A DNA stretch of 41,294 nt from Candidatus Parcubacteria bacterium (GCA_027355945.1 DAIEHA010000008.1:1-41294); one strand, 5' to 3'; positions 22,388 to 31,904 are shown, counted from the stretch's first letter. Notes: generated by a model not told the origin, from the sequence alone. A program made the numbers and translations.

Positions 22388-23914
22388 TTACGCAAAACCC
22401 GGGAAAAAGTCACTCTTGATCCTGAACCGGGAAACGCCCATGTCTGTCAATGTTTTTTCGAAGGCTGCAACCATCGCATGAGGGCCCGAAATATAGAAGG
22501 TACGGCTCCGATAATCCGGTATCTGGCTTTCGATAAGGCCCGCATCGATCTTTCCCGCATAGGTTCCGGCCGCAGAACCCTTCCCGTCGGTCACCGCATA
22601 GATCGTCCGTATCCCGAGCTCCTTCTCCGCCCGATCGAGGATATCCCTGTATGCGATGTCGCCTGCGGTCCTGTTCGAATACAGCATGACGACATCCCTC
22701 CGTTCGCCCTTGTCGAGGAGATAGTGGACCATGCTCCGGAACGGAGTGATGCCGATCCCTCCTGCGATGAACACGAGCTTCTTCCTCGGATCCCGCGGCA
22801 GCACGAACCCTCCTGCAAGATGCGCCACGGAGATCTTGTCCCCCTTCTTCATTGCGGCAAGCGTGCGCTTGAACGTGCTCGGCTGCGGATAGAACTTCAC
22901 CCCGAGCCTCACCACATCCTCCGTGGGCGCCGATGCGAGCGTGAAATACCTCCTGTTGCCGCGATCATCGGGGTCTTTATGCGCGAGCGTCCACTCCATG
23001 TATTGTCCCGGCGCGAACGCGAATCTCCTGTCCGATGAAAAGACGAAATCATACGCGTCCTTCGCCGCCTCTTCGATGCCGATAAGGGTGAGCATGAACC
23101 GCCCCTTGGGGCTTACGAGATAGGAGAACACGTTCCCGAACAGAAGCGCGAGCTCCGGCGAAAGATAGAACGATCCTATATGGATGTTGGGAGCAAACAG
23201 GAATCCGACAATGGCCCCGTAGGCGATGCGCAGCGGACGGTTCGGTGGGGTCGTGAGCGGCTCCGTGAGCATCACGAATGCGAAAAAGAAGAAGGCGGAG
23301 TGGAGGATCGTCTGATCGATGGCGGTCAGCTGGTTCCCTGCCCCCGCCGTCGCAGCAGCCGTCACGAAGAGCGCGGCCGCGAATGCCGCCACGAGGTCCG
23401 TCCGCTGGATCTTCCGCACGACCATGAAGCCGCCCGCAAGCACGAAGGGCAGGAGGGCGAGATTGCCGCCCACCCACCATGTCGCCTCCCTGCCGATGAG
23501 GAGTGCGGACAGCGCCACACCGAACGCAGCGGGATTGAAAAGATGCCGCTTCCCTATCGCAAAAAGATACTTCGAGGCCGTCGCCCATATGGAGATGAAG
23601 ATCAGGAATCCTATGCCGGCGACGTCGTTCGCCGCTACGGGAGAGGCGATGAGCGCGAGGATGAATGCGGTGATATAGACCGATTCGACGTTCGTGACGG
23701 CATCGAACGCTTTTGCGAAAACCCAGTTCGCAGCCATGCTCGTCCCCATGATGACCGCCGCCGAGAACACGAGCGATGCGGGACCGAAGGGAACAAGACC
23801 GAAGAAGCTGAACACGAACGACACCCCGAGAAGGGCCGCAAGATAGTACAGGATGAGACGATACATCGTCGTCCTGTTCAGAATGCCATCGATCCATGCG
23901 AGCATCGCTTCCAT
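22388..23914 (-). CDS. NqrB/RnfD-like membrane domain fused to a ferredoxin-NAD(P)+ reductase-like FAD/NAD domain
   Basis: N-terminal multi-TM with HLFNPAAFGVALSALL and FVMLTEPLTTPP; C-terminal RRYFTLASAPTED, FIAGGIGITPFRSMVHYLL, YISGPHAMVAAFEKTL. Confidence 0.85.
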   Translation of the reverse strand: MEAMLAWIDGILNRTTMYRLILYYLAALLGVSFVFSFFGLVPFGPASLVFSAAVIMGTSMAANWVFAKAFDAVTNVESVYITAFILALIASPVAANDVAGIGFLIFISIWATASKYLFAIGKRHLFNPAAFGVALSALLIGREATWWVGGNLALLPFVLAGGFMVVRKIQRTDLVAAFAAALFVTAAATAGAGNQLTAIDQTILHSAFFFFAFVMLTEPLTTPPNRPLRIAYGAIVGFLFAPNIHIGSFYLSPELALLFGNVFSYLVSPKGRFMLTLIGIEEAAKDAYDFVFSSDRRFAFAPGQYMEWTLAHKDPDDRGNRRYFTLASAPTEDVVRLGVKFYPQPSTFKRTLAAMKKGDKISVAHLAGGFVLPRDPRKKLVFIAGGIGITPFRSMVHYLLDKGERRDVVMLYSNRTAGDIAYRDILDRAEKELGIRTIYAVTDGKGSAAGTYAGKIDAGLIESQIPDYRSRTFYISGPHAMVAAFEKTLTDMGVSRFRIKSDFFPGFA

Positions 23915-23923
23915 TGCCGTGGA

Positions 23924-24544
23924 CTATGCCTTTGCCTGTGAGAGAGCCGATGCGAGCGACTGCTGGAAGCCTTCGCTCGTGAACGTGGCGCCCGAGATGA
24001 TGTTCACGTTCGCACTCTGGGCCGCCACTGCTTCCTGCGTCAGATACGGCATCGCTTGTTCGTTTATATATACCGACGTGCTATGACTGTTCGGATACTG
24101 AAGGAATTTCACATCGGTCAGTTTGCCGCCCTGCACGATCGCCTCGACCTGTACCATACCGTAATAGGCATCCACTGCGCCTCCGGTGTACGTTCCATCA
24201 TTATACTGTCCCTGAGGTTTGGGCGCAGGCGTCGGTGCGGGCGCGGGTGCGGGAGCCGGTGCGGGCGCTGACTTTTGCGTCTTTGACTGCGTTCCCGTAT
24301 TCGCCTGCTGCGTCGCAGATTGCGATGTGCCGGATGTGCCTGATGATGCTCCCGATCCCCCCGTAGGGGGATTGCTGCCCGAGGATGATGCTCCCGTGAA
24401 TGCAAGGGTTCCCGACGAACCGCCGCTTCCCGCCGCTACGGGAGCTGCCACGGAGGGACCCACCGACGCGGACCCTTGGTTCATGAAGATCATATATGCC
24501 GCCGATGCCGCAATGAGTCCGAGGGAGATCAGGAATTTTTTCAT
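23924..24544 (-). CDS. Membrane-anchored FMN-binding-domain (RnfG/NqrC-like) protein with Pro/Ala-rich linker
   Basis: YNDGTYTGGAVDAYYGMVQVEAIVQGGKLTDVKFLQYPN...ISGATFTSEGFQQSL (flavinylation-type SGATxTS). Confidence 0.88.
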   Translation of the reverse strand: MKKFLISLGLIAASAAYMIFMNQGSASVGPSVAAPVAAGSGGSSGTLAFTGASSSGSNPPTGGSGASSGTSGTSQSATQQANTGTQSKTQKSAPAPAPAPAPAPTPAPKPQGQYNDGTYTGGAVDAYYGMVQVEAIVQGGKLTDVKFLQYPNSHSTSVYINEQAMPYLTQEAVAAQSANVNIISGATFTSEGFQQSLASALSQAKA

Positions 24545-24657
24545 GAAAAATAGGGTTGCCGTTTTATTACCTAATTATACGCGCTCCTGCGCGCTTTTCA
24601 TGCACGCGCACTATAATTCCCGGACAAGGCGTATTATCATAGATACTATCGAACGAA

Positions 24658-25278
24658 ATGACGCTCCGCATCGCGCTTATGGCGAACCAACACGATATCA
24701 CCGAGGAATCCCTGGCCGCCGCATCCGATGAGACGCTCGTCCCCCTCGCCATTGCGGACGACCGCCATTTCGAGGTCCTTGTCGAACGGTATGAACCCCG
24801 GTTGCGGCGCTATATCATGCGCTTCATCAACTGCAGCCAGGAGGACGCGAAAGATATCGTACAGGACACCTTCATCAATGCCTACCGCAACCTCAACGAC
24901 TTCGATACCGGGCTCAAGTTCTCATCGTGGATCTACCGCATCGCGCACAACGAAGCAGTGAGCCATTTGCGACGCATCACGGCCCGGCCATCGGCCCCAT
25001 GGGATGACGAGAAGCTCGAGGCGCTCGCCTCCGATGCGGACATCGAACGGGAGCTTCACCGCACGATGGATAACGCGGCGGTCCGCGCCGCCGTGGACCG
25101 GCTCGATGCAAAATATCGGGAGGCGCTCGTGCTCCGCTATTTCGAGGATAAAAGCTATGAGGAGATCTCCGACATCCTCCGCAAACCGAAAGGCAGCGTC
25201 TCCTCGCTCATCACCCGGGCGAAGCGCCTCCTCGTCGATACGGTGAAAGAAACCGGCCGCGCGCACGTACAAGGATAA
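24658..25278 (+). CDS. ECF-type RNA polymerase sigma factor (start could be MANQHD at 24679)
   Basis: FEVLVERYEPRLRRYIMRF...EDAKDIVQDTFINAYRNLNDFD...FSSWIYRIAHNEAVSHLRR...DKSYEEISDILRKPKGSVSSLITRAKRLL. Confidence 0.92.
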   Translation: MTLRIALMANQHDITEESLAAASDETLVPLAIADDRHFEVLVERYEPRLRRYIMRFINCSQEDAKDIVQDTFINAYRNLNDFDTGLKFSSWIYRIAHNEAVSHLRRITARPSAPWDDEKLEALASDADIERELHRTMDNAAVRAAVDRLDAKYREALVLRYFEDKSYEEISDILRKPKGSVSSLITRAKRLLVDTVKETGRAHVQG

Positions 25279-25292
25279 CGATACACCCCATC

Positions 25293-25784
25293 ATGTCGGA
25301 TACCAGCGAAAAGATCATCAAGGAGATCCATGAGCGGCATGTGACCCACCGTCCACGATGGCATTTTTTCATGCGCGATGCATCCGTGTGGACGGCGCTC
25401 GTCGCCGCCATCGCGTTCGGCGCACTTTCCCTCAGCATCGAAGAGGCCGTCATCGAGCGCGGCCTTGCCGTCGGAGGCGCATATGGGCCCCTCCATTTCA
25501 TCCTTCAAGGCACCTCCCTCCTCTGGATCCTCTCCTCCGCGACATTCGTGGTGCTTGCATTCCTCAACCTTCGGCATATAAAGGAAGGGTACCGCTTCCG
25601 CGCATGGTGGATCGCGATCGGCATCGTTGCCATGGTGGTCACCTTCGGCCTGCTCTTCCGCCAGGAAGGGATCGGCGATCGCGCGGAATCGCTGCTCGAG
25701 CATAATGCCTTCTATAAAGGAGCCCTCCACATCCACTATCCCGATGATCGACCCCAACAGCCGTACGGAGCAGGAAATCCATAA
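25293..25784 (+). CDS. Hypothetical membrane protein downstream of the ECF sigma factor (candidate anti-sigma)
   Basis: Short cytosolic N-term (EKIIKEIHERHVTHRPRWHFFMRD) then TMs; 14 nt after the sigma stop codon. Confidence 0.7.
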   Translation: MSDTSEKIIKEIHERHVTHRPRWHFFMRDASVWTALVAAIAFGALSLSIEEAVIERGLAVGGAYGPLHFILQGTSLLWILSSATFVVLAFLNLRHIKEGYRFRAWWIAIGIVAMVVTFGLLFRQEGIGDRAESLLEHNAFYKGALHIHYPDDRPQQPYGAGNP

Positions 25785-26244
25785 AGTATTCGATTTCACG
25801 CTCCTCCTCAAAGGCGCCCATGCCGCGATCGAAATGCTCGGCGGGGTCCTTCTCTACATCACGGATGCGCGGCATCTCCTCGGCATCGCGGAATTCCTCA
25901 CCGCGGGAGAGATCCGGGAAGATCCCCATGACAGCATCGCAAACTACCTTCTCCATCTTGCGCAGGTATTCGGCGCAACCGACCGCGCGTTCGCCGCATT
26001 CTATCTTCTCACCCACGGCATCGTAAACGGGCTCATCGTCGTCGCGCTCTGGCGGGAGGAGATATGGGCCTACCCCATCTCCTTCGCCGCCCTCGGTGCG
26101 TTCATCGCATATCAATTCTATCTTCTCGCCTTTGGCTTCTCCTGGTGGGTCCTCGCCATCACCGTACTCGACCTTTTTGTCCTCGTCCTCGTAGGCCATG
26201 AGTATGGCGTCCTCAAGAAGCGGCGCGCCGCTGCGCAGAAATAA
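25744..26244 (+). CDS. DUF2127-like membrane protein
   Basis: VFDFTLLLKGAHAAIEMLGGVLLYI...VFGATDRAFAAFYLLTHGIVNGLIVVALWREEIWAYP. Confidence 0.8.
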   Translation: MIDPNSRTEQEIHKVFDFTLLLKGAHAAIEMLGGVLLYITDARHLLGIAEFLTAGEIREDPHDSIANYLLHLAQVFGATDRAFAAFYLLTHGIVNGLIVVALWREEIWAYPISFAALGAFIAYQFYLLAFGFSWWVLAITVLDLFVLVLVGHEYGVLKKRRAAAQK

Positions 26245-26245
26245 A

Positions 26246-26277
26246 AAACCCCGTCCGCAATGCCTGCCGGACGGGGA
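26246..26277 (-). terminator. Rho-independent terminator (T-run on minus strand)
   Basis: aaaaaaccccgtccg...cggacgggg. Confidence 0.65.
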
Positions 26278-26299
26278 CCGCTCCCTCATTCCCCGCTCC

Positions 26300-26809
26300 T
26301 CATCGTATCTCGCACGCCACCCCACGCAACCCTCCGGCGCATAGTTCGAAATTCCTGGAGAGTTTCTTGAAAAGCGGCGCTTCTTTGGGATTCTCAACCT
26401 CATCGAACAATGCGACGATGGAGTAGCTTTCCTTCCCCACCTTCACGATGTCGACGGGATCCTTCGGCTGATCCACCCACCCGAAACGGGAGCTTTTGAG
26501 GCTCTCCGGGAATAGTCCCACAAGGAACAGCGAGTAATCGCCGATATGCTGGCGCATGTTGCGCTCCTCGCCGAACGACACCGCGCTTCCGAGGACCGGG
26601 TCGGCCCTCATGACGAGGTCCTCCATCCTGACGATATGCCTTCCGTCGGCGTCCCGGATGCTCCACAGGTGGTCGCTGGCGCAAAATCCCGCGAGGACCC
26701 CTGCGATATACTCCTGCACCTGTTCGTCGCGCAACTCGATGAACGGACTGAACGCCTGCCGCACGATGGGATTGAAAAATGGTCTCAGATAATCCGCTGC
26801 CTGTTTCAC
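26300..26809 (-). CDS. Conserved-looking hypothetical protein, start uncertain
   Basis: VKQAADYLRPFFNPIVRQAFSPFIEL...MRQHIGDYSLFLVGLFPESL; GTG with GGAGG just upstream chosen over the longer ORF-track start. Confidence 0.55.
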   Translation of the reverse strand: MKQAADYLRPFFNPIVRQAFSPFIELRDEQVQEYIAGVLAGFCASDHLWSIRDADGRHIVRMEDLVMRADPVLGSAVSFGEERNMRQHIGDYSLFLVGLFPESLKSSRFGWVDQPKDPVDIVKVGKESYSIVALFDEVENPKEAPLFKKLSRNFELCAGGLRGVACEIR

Positions 26810-26987
26810 GATCCCCTCCAAGGACGAAGTTTCGCCCCGTGTCCTCCTTTTTAAATACCGAAAAAGCGAAAAGGAAGCAAGCCCAGCCGCATGCGGCGGC
26901 ACGGACTCCGCGGAGCGGCGCGGGCGGGCGGAGAATGTGCACATGGCATACCGTTCCACGCCCTGCGCATGGTGATATAGTTGAATC

Positions 26988-27944
26988 ATGCCGCCGCCGA
27001 AGAACATCATCATTTGGATAAAATATTCCCAAAAGGAGATCTTCTCGCTGCACTATCATAAAGGCCCGTCATATCTCGCACTTCTCGAAGCGCTGTACCG
27101 GCGCGGACATCGCGTGTTCCTTACTTTCGGCGCCGCGGACCTTCGGGGGAACGATACCCTCTTCCCCCCGGCGGCGGAATACCGGGACGGCGCCCTGCAG
27201 GCGCCGGGATCCGCAGATCCGATCCGCGCCGATGTCGTTTATAACCTCGGTGATATTCCTTCTATTCATGGGATGTCGCCCATCACCAACACGCCCGCAT
27301 TCAGAAGATTCTTTGCATCAAAATATGCTGCGTATGAACTTCTGCACGAATTCTTCCCGCAGACGATACGCGTGAAACGGGAAGAGGACCTTTCCCCGGC
27401 GCGCGCACGATTCCCCGATGCGCGCGCAGTGTTCAAGCCGGATACGGGCACGAATGGACGCGGCGTGACGGTGATGGAGAAAGGCGATGCGGCACTCAAC
27501 GAGGAGATGCGCGCGATCATCGCCGAACCGGGAGGCGCGATCCTTCAGGAATTCATCGACACAGCGTCGGGCATCTCTCGCATATGCGATTCATATCACG
27601 ATCTGCGTATCGCCGTCATGAACAAGGGGACCATCGCGCTCACGCATGTGCGCATCCCCGAACCGGGCAGCCTTATCGCGAACTATGCACAAGGTGCAAC
27701 CATCCGCGAACTTTCGCCTGCGGATCTTCCCGAAAGCGTCCTGTCGCTCCACCGCGCCGTTTATGGAAGGATCGCCGCACGATTCCCGAACCCGATGTAT
27801 ACGATGGACGTGGGCATCGGTGCGGACGGACGGCCTCTTCTTTTCGAGATCAACGGCACGACAGCATTCCCCTGGCCCGGATTCGCAGGGAAGAACTTCT
27901 TCATGAAAAACCTGGCAGAGCACCTTGAGGGGCAGATGCTATAA
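26988..27944 (+). CDS. ATP-grasp superfamily protein (glutathione synthetase/RimK-like)
   Basis: FKPDTGTNGRGVTVMEKG, ILQEFIDT, MYTMDVGIGADGRPLLFEINGTTAFP. Confidence 0.75.
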   Translation: MPPPKNIIIWIKYSQKEIFSLHYHKGPSYLALLEALYRRGHRVFLTFGAADLRGNDTLFPPAAEYRDGALQAPGSADPIRADVVYNLGDIPSIHGMSPITNTPAFRRFFASKYAAYELLHEFFPQTIRVKREEDLSPARARFPDARAVFKPDTGTNGRGVTVMEKGDAALNEEMRAIIAEPGGAILQEFIDTASGISRICDSYHDLRIAVMNKGTIALTHVRIPEPGSLIANYAQGATIRELSPADLPESVLSLHRAVYGRIAARFPNPMYTMDVGIGADGRPLLFEINGTTAFPWPGFAGKNFFMKNLAEHLEGQML

Positions 27945-28162
27945 GGGGAGGCTGAACCGGAGAGGCGGCAGGCCCCGGTGAAGAAAATATATATCCACCC
28001 CAAATAGGCACGTCGATCGAATGTCGAGTGCGCGGCTTGATGATCTTTTGACCCCGCCCGAGCAGAGTCTTCCTTTATATGGACATTGGATGAAAAAAAC
28101 CGACCATGGCGCACCCATCAACGCCGTCTTCTGCAATATAAAAAATTATCCCGATTCTATAA

Positions 28163-28852
28163 CTACGCTTTTTTAAGTTTGAAAATGATGAAATCCTGAA
28201 CCTTGTTACCCTTCAATTCGTACTCGGGCGTAAAATACTTGTCTACCAGCGTCAGGCCGGCATCTTTATAAACTCCCTCATACCATTCAATCGGACGATG
28301 GTCTTCGATAATCTCATATCCTCCCTCTTTTTTAACTTTTTTATAGCGATGATTGACCTCGTACCCATCCCCTGTCTGAAATCGCAAATCAAGATTGGAT
28401 TCGGGAATGTTGAATATCTTTGGATTACAAAAGCCGATATATGCAGTCCCATCTGTATTTAATGCGGCAGTAATATTGTGAACGATCTCCTTAACCTCGT
28501 CTTCGGATACAATGCAGACGACCAAATTACATATCACGATATCGAAAGTATTTTGGGGGATTTCGCCGATGGAGTGAAAAATGTTTTCTGACCCGATCTT
28601 CTCTCCGGCACTTTTCAGCATGTCCGGGTTGATGTCATACACCACGATGTCGCCACCGAGCCTTTTTATTGCAAGCGCCAAAACACCAGGCCCTGCACCA
28701 TAATCCAAAACTTTCTTGCCCTTTAGATCGCCCAATAGTGGCAGGAGTGTATTGTCATAAGAAGCCAACTTGAGATTTTCGTCCTCAAGCTCTTTCGCCA
28801 CTAAGTGCCACTGTCCTTCCTCTTCGATTAACTTTGCCGAATCGTCAGCCAT
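28163..28852 (-). CDS. SAM-dependent methyltransferase
   Basis: KKVLDYGAGPGVLALAIKRLGGDIVVYDINPDML; FDIVICNLVVCIV. Confidence 0.85.
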   Translation of the reverse strand: MADDSAKLIEEEGQWHLVAKELEDENLKLASYDNTLLPLLGDLKGKKVLDYGAGPGVLALAIKRLGGDIVVYDINPDMLKSAGEKIGSENIFHSIGEIPQNTFDIVICNLVVCIVSEDEVKEIVHNITAALNTDGTAYIGFCNPKIFNIPESNLDLRFQTGDGYEVNHRYKKVKKEGGYEIIEDHRPIEWYEGVYKDAGLTLVDKYFTPEYELKGNKVQDFIIFKLKKA

Positions 28853-28869
28853 TGATCCCTTGTTGGAAT

Positions 28870-30165
28870 TTACCTCGACAAGTAGAGGCTGAGCAGAAGT
28901 AATAGTGTGGATGCCACCAAATAACCGTTGACTTGTTTCCATTTCCCCGTCACGAGATAAAGCACCACGAATGCTGCGAAGCCCGCAAACATGGCCTGAT
29001 TCAACCCGAACGTCCAGATAGTGACGACTATCATCAAGAGAACCGAAACAATATCTATCCATGAATACGTCTTGAAATTCCATGGAATAAGCGTCAGGCC
29101 TACGAAGAAAAGCGCCCCCGTCGTCGCTACGATAGGCACCAAATTGACAAGCGGCGTCAACAAAAAGAACAGCGACATGAGGATGGCGACGAACACAGCA
29201 ACAAGGCCGGTCCTTCCCCCTTCCCCGATACCCGCCGCGCTTTCGACAAAAGTAATCAGGTTAGACGTTCCCGTTAACGCCCCAATAACAGTTCCGCCGC
29301 CATCAACGATAAGCCCCTCCTTCAACCTCGGCAGATTGCCTTGTTTATCTACAATGGAAGTGTTGCGTGAGAGGCCTATGAATTTAGCGATGCTTCCGTA
29401 GAAGTCCAGCATAAAGAGCACAATAATGACTGACCAGATTTTTGGATCCAAAATAATGCCCCAGTTCAAGGCAAACAGCCCCGAGAACATATCTTTGGAA
29501 AATGTAATGGGGGCAATCGCTTGATTGACGCCAAGGAAATATGCAGCGATCGAGGCCCCGATAATACTCAATATGATAGCACCCGGTATTTTACGCCATT
29601 TGAAAAGAGCGACCAACGCCAATCCAATATAGAAAATAATCGCTTCTTTCGAGCCGAGAAAACCTATGCCCGTCAAATCAACTCCTTTATAAAGCAGCAC
29701 TCCGCTCACTTTCAATGCTACAAGGAGCAGGAATACGCCCACCGCTGCCGCCAATCCCGATTTCAACTTATCGGGAATCGCTTTTACCACATTCACCCGC
29801 AATGGAGTGAAACTGAAAATGACCGTCAGGATACCAGACCAAAAAACTGCTCCTAACGCTCCCTGCCAAGAAAAGCCCATGATGCCTACGACCACGTAAG
29901 CGATATAGGCGTTCATCTCCAATCCAGGTGCAACAGCAAACGGCAGTTTTGCCCACAGACCCATCAATAGCGTCGTCACCACAGAACCAAGAACTGTGGC
30001 AAAGAAAATAGCGCTCGTACTAAGTCCCATCGCTGACAATATCGCCGGATTAACAACAAAAATGTACGAAAGCGATAAGAACGTCGAAAGGCCCGCTAAA
30101 AGTTCCGTTCGCGTATTGGACCCTTTTTGGGTAATCCCGAAGAAGCTGTCTAATGCTTTGACCAT
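28870..30165 (-). CDS. NCS2-family nucleobase permease (AzgA/PbuG-type)
   Basis: SLSYIFVVNPAILSAMG, GLEMNAYIAY, GALTGTSNLITFVESAAGIGEGGRTGL. Confidence 0.9.
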   Translation of the reverse strand: MVKALDSFFGITQKGSNTRTELLAGLSTFLSLSYIFVVNPAILSAMGLSTSAIFFATVLGSVVTTLLMGLWAKLPFAVAPGLEMNAYIAYVVVGIMGFSWQGALGAVFWSGILTVIFSFTPLRVNVVKAIPDKLKSGLAAAVGVFLLLVALKVSGVLLYKGVDLTGIGFLGSKEAIIFYIGLALVALFKWRKIPGAIILSIIGASIAAYFLGVNQAIAPITFSKDMFSGLFALNWGIILDPKIWSVIIVLFMLDFYGSIAKFIGLSRNTSIVDKQGNLPRLKEGLIVDGGGTVIGALTGTSNLITFVESAAGIGEGGRTGLVAVFVAILMSLFFLLTPLVNLVPIVATTGALFFVGLTLIPWNFKTYSWIDIVSVLLMIVVTIWTFGLNQAMFAGFAAFVVLYLVTGKWKQVNGYLVASTLLLLLSLYLSR

Positions 30166-30420
30166 TAGCTTAGTACAATCATCATATCAAAAAATTCAGC
30201 TACTGTCTATTTGAGTGATGGGGATAGGCAGGGTTTTTACCCGAACTATATCAGGAGGAATATCGTCCAACCTTTGTGCGTGAATATATTGATTGGGATA
30301 TTCGGAGGGTTACTATAAATGCCACAACCCCAGAAACCTTTTCGGTCCTGATCGGTCATTTTAAAGTGCCTTCGCTGGCATTATCAGGCACATACAAAGT
30401 TCGTAGCAAAACGCTCAAAA

Positions 30421-30734
30421 TGGTGGAGACGGGCGGAGTCGAACCGCCGTGTAATGATGATGCCAGTGAGCCGTCTACGGGCGTAGTCTAAACGAGTTTA
30501 GGCAGAAATGGTCCTAGGTTCTCGCCCTGCGCATAGGGCCGTCTGCGCGGGGCCAGTCTCCTTGTATAAGACCGGTATCAGCTCAAGAGACCCGAACTGG
30601 CCGATCCCGAACTATGCAAACGCGAAGCTCGGAGCTGCAACTCGAGAGTTGGCAGTATAGATTGTGCGGCAATTACGTCGCCGCCATCGGCCCGCAAACT
30701 CACGGAACATCATTATCGAAGCCGGTACGTCCCC
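30421..30734 (-). ncRNA. ssrA: Transfer-messenger RNA (tmRNA), tag (A)ANSRVAAPSFAFA-stop
   Basis: 5' GGGGACGTACCGGCTTCGATA pairs with 3' GGCGGTTCGACTCCGCCCGTCTCCACCA; internal gccaactctcgagttgcagctccgagcttcgcgtttgcatag encodes ANSRVAAPSFAFA*. Confidence 0.93.
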
Positions 30735-30907
30735 ATATTGAAATGCGTTCCGGATGACAAAGGACATCCTGAATTCCCGGAATCGCAACGATATTATACT
30801 ATAATTTTCCTTTGCAAGCAATTCCTCCCCGAGTGCCGCTCCCCTGGCGGAGGGTGGTATACTTACTATATATAAAGGTCGTACCATAGTCTTCCCATCT
30901 CTTTAAT

Positions 30908-31177
30908 ATGGACGCTTCCACGCAGGAACACCCGGAAGAGCACGGGGTGCAGAATACGGCATCGTCACGCGGACAGGACGCGGGGTGCCATTGCTCCCAC
31001 CGCCGCACCATCCCGGTACTTGCGATCATCGTCGGCCTCGAATTCTTCCTCGCGGAGATCGGCATATTCACGTGGGGGTTTGTGAACGTCACCTGGCCGC
31101 TCCTCGTCGTCATCGCGGGCATCGCGGGTCTCAGGGACCACCGCTGCCGCTGCCACGGCCATTGCCAAGGAAAGTGA
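30908..31177 (+). CDS. Small two-TM protein flanked by Cys/His-rich segments
   Basis: GCHCSHRR...TMs...HRCRCHGHCQGK; downstream terminator. Confidence 0.65.
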   Translation: MDASTQEHPEEHGVQNTASSRGQDAGCHCSHRRTIPVLAIIVGLEFFLAEIGIFTWGFVNVTWPLLVVIAGIAGLRDHRCRCHGHCQGK

Positions 31178-31202
31178 CCATGCGATCCGGTGCGGACAAG
31201 GA

Positions 31203-31238
31203 TCGAAAAAGACCGCCGAACGAAGGCGGTCTTTTTTT
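31203..31238 (+). terminator. Rho-independent terminator
   Basis: aaaaagaccgcc-gaacgaa-ggcggtcttttttt. Confidence 0.85.
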
Positions 31239-31251
31239 CAGGGTCGTGCCG

Positions 31252-31836
31252 TTACCGCGAGGGCTCTTCCGTCACCTTCTGGATATTGGCCCTACGTAGC
31301 AGCTCCTGTTGAAGCCATGCAGCGAGATCCTTATCGAGCGCGGGAAGGATGCCCTCGCTATCGTCCCCTCCCTGTTTCCCCACGTCCTCATGGCCCGCAG
31401 TAAGGATGAGGATCCTGCTCAGACCCATCATCTGGAACGAGATGTCCCGTTCGATATCCACGTCCTGGATCTGCCGATACGGGATCGCCACCTCTTCCTT
31501 CTCAAGAATGCCCCGCTTGATCTTCAGTGAATCCTCCCCCAGCGCGAATTTATAGTTCGAATAGATGAGCCATGCCACGAGGAATGTGACGCCGAACACG
31601 ACGATGAAAAGGATCGCGGACGCGGCGGCGCCGAGCATCGCATATGCAGCAACATTCCCGAAAGGCGTCGCTGCAAGCGATTTCTGCCCACCCGCCACAA
31701 GAAGCACGATCGCGAGCAGGAAAAAGAGCAGCGTGGCGTTCATCCGCTCGAACACGAACAACCAGAGCGTCTTCCGCCCCAGCGTACGGTACTCCTCTTC
31801 CGGGATCCCTGGGTTATTGACCTGTTTTTCTTCCAT
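31252..31836 (-). CDS. bPH2 (PH-domain, YdbS-like) membrane protein
   Basis: Two TMs then GEDSLKIKRGILEKEEVAIPYRQIQDVDIERDISFQMMGLSRILILTAG. Confidence 0.85.
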   Translation of the reverse strand: MEEKQVNNPGIPEEEYRTLGRKTLWLFVFERMNATLLFFLLAIVLLVAGGQKSLAATPFGNVAAYAMLGAAASAILFIVVFGVTFLVAWLIYSNYKFALGEDSLKIKRGILEKEEVAIPYRQIQDVDIERDISFQMMGLSRILILTAGHEDVGKQGGDDSEGILPALDKDLAAWLQQELLRRANIQKVTEEPSR

Positions 31837-31904
31837 TTTGATTATTTTACCATACTTCGCTACAATGGAATCAAGCATATCTGTTCGCGTAAGATCCCAC
31901 TCCC

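Noticed and set aside
24219-24290. Tandem gcgggtgcgg-type repeats as a functional repeat array
   Set aside because: They encode the Pro/Ala linker of the FMN-binding protein; similar linker in the 22048 ORF. Ordinary low-complexity coding.
30612-30887. 91-aa minus-strand ORF ending ...TANSRVAAPSFAFA
   Set aside because: It is the tmRNA tag reading frame extended through tmRNA 5' sequence, not a protein gene.
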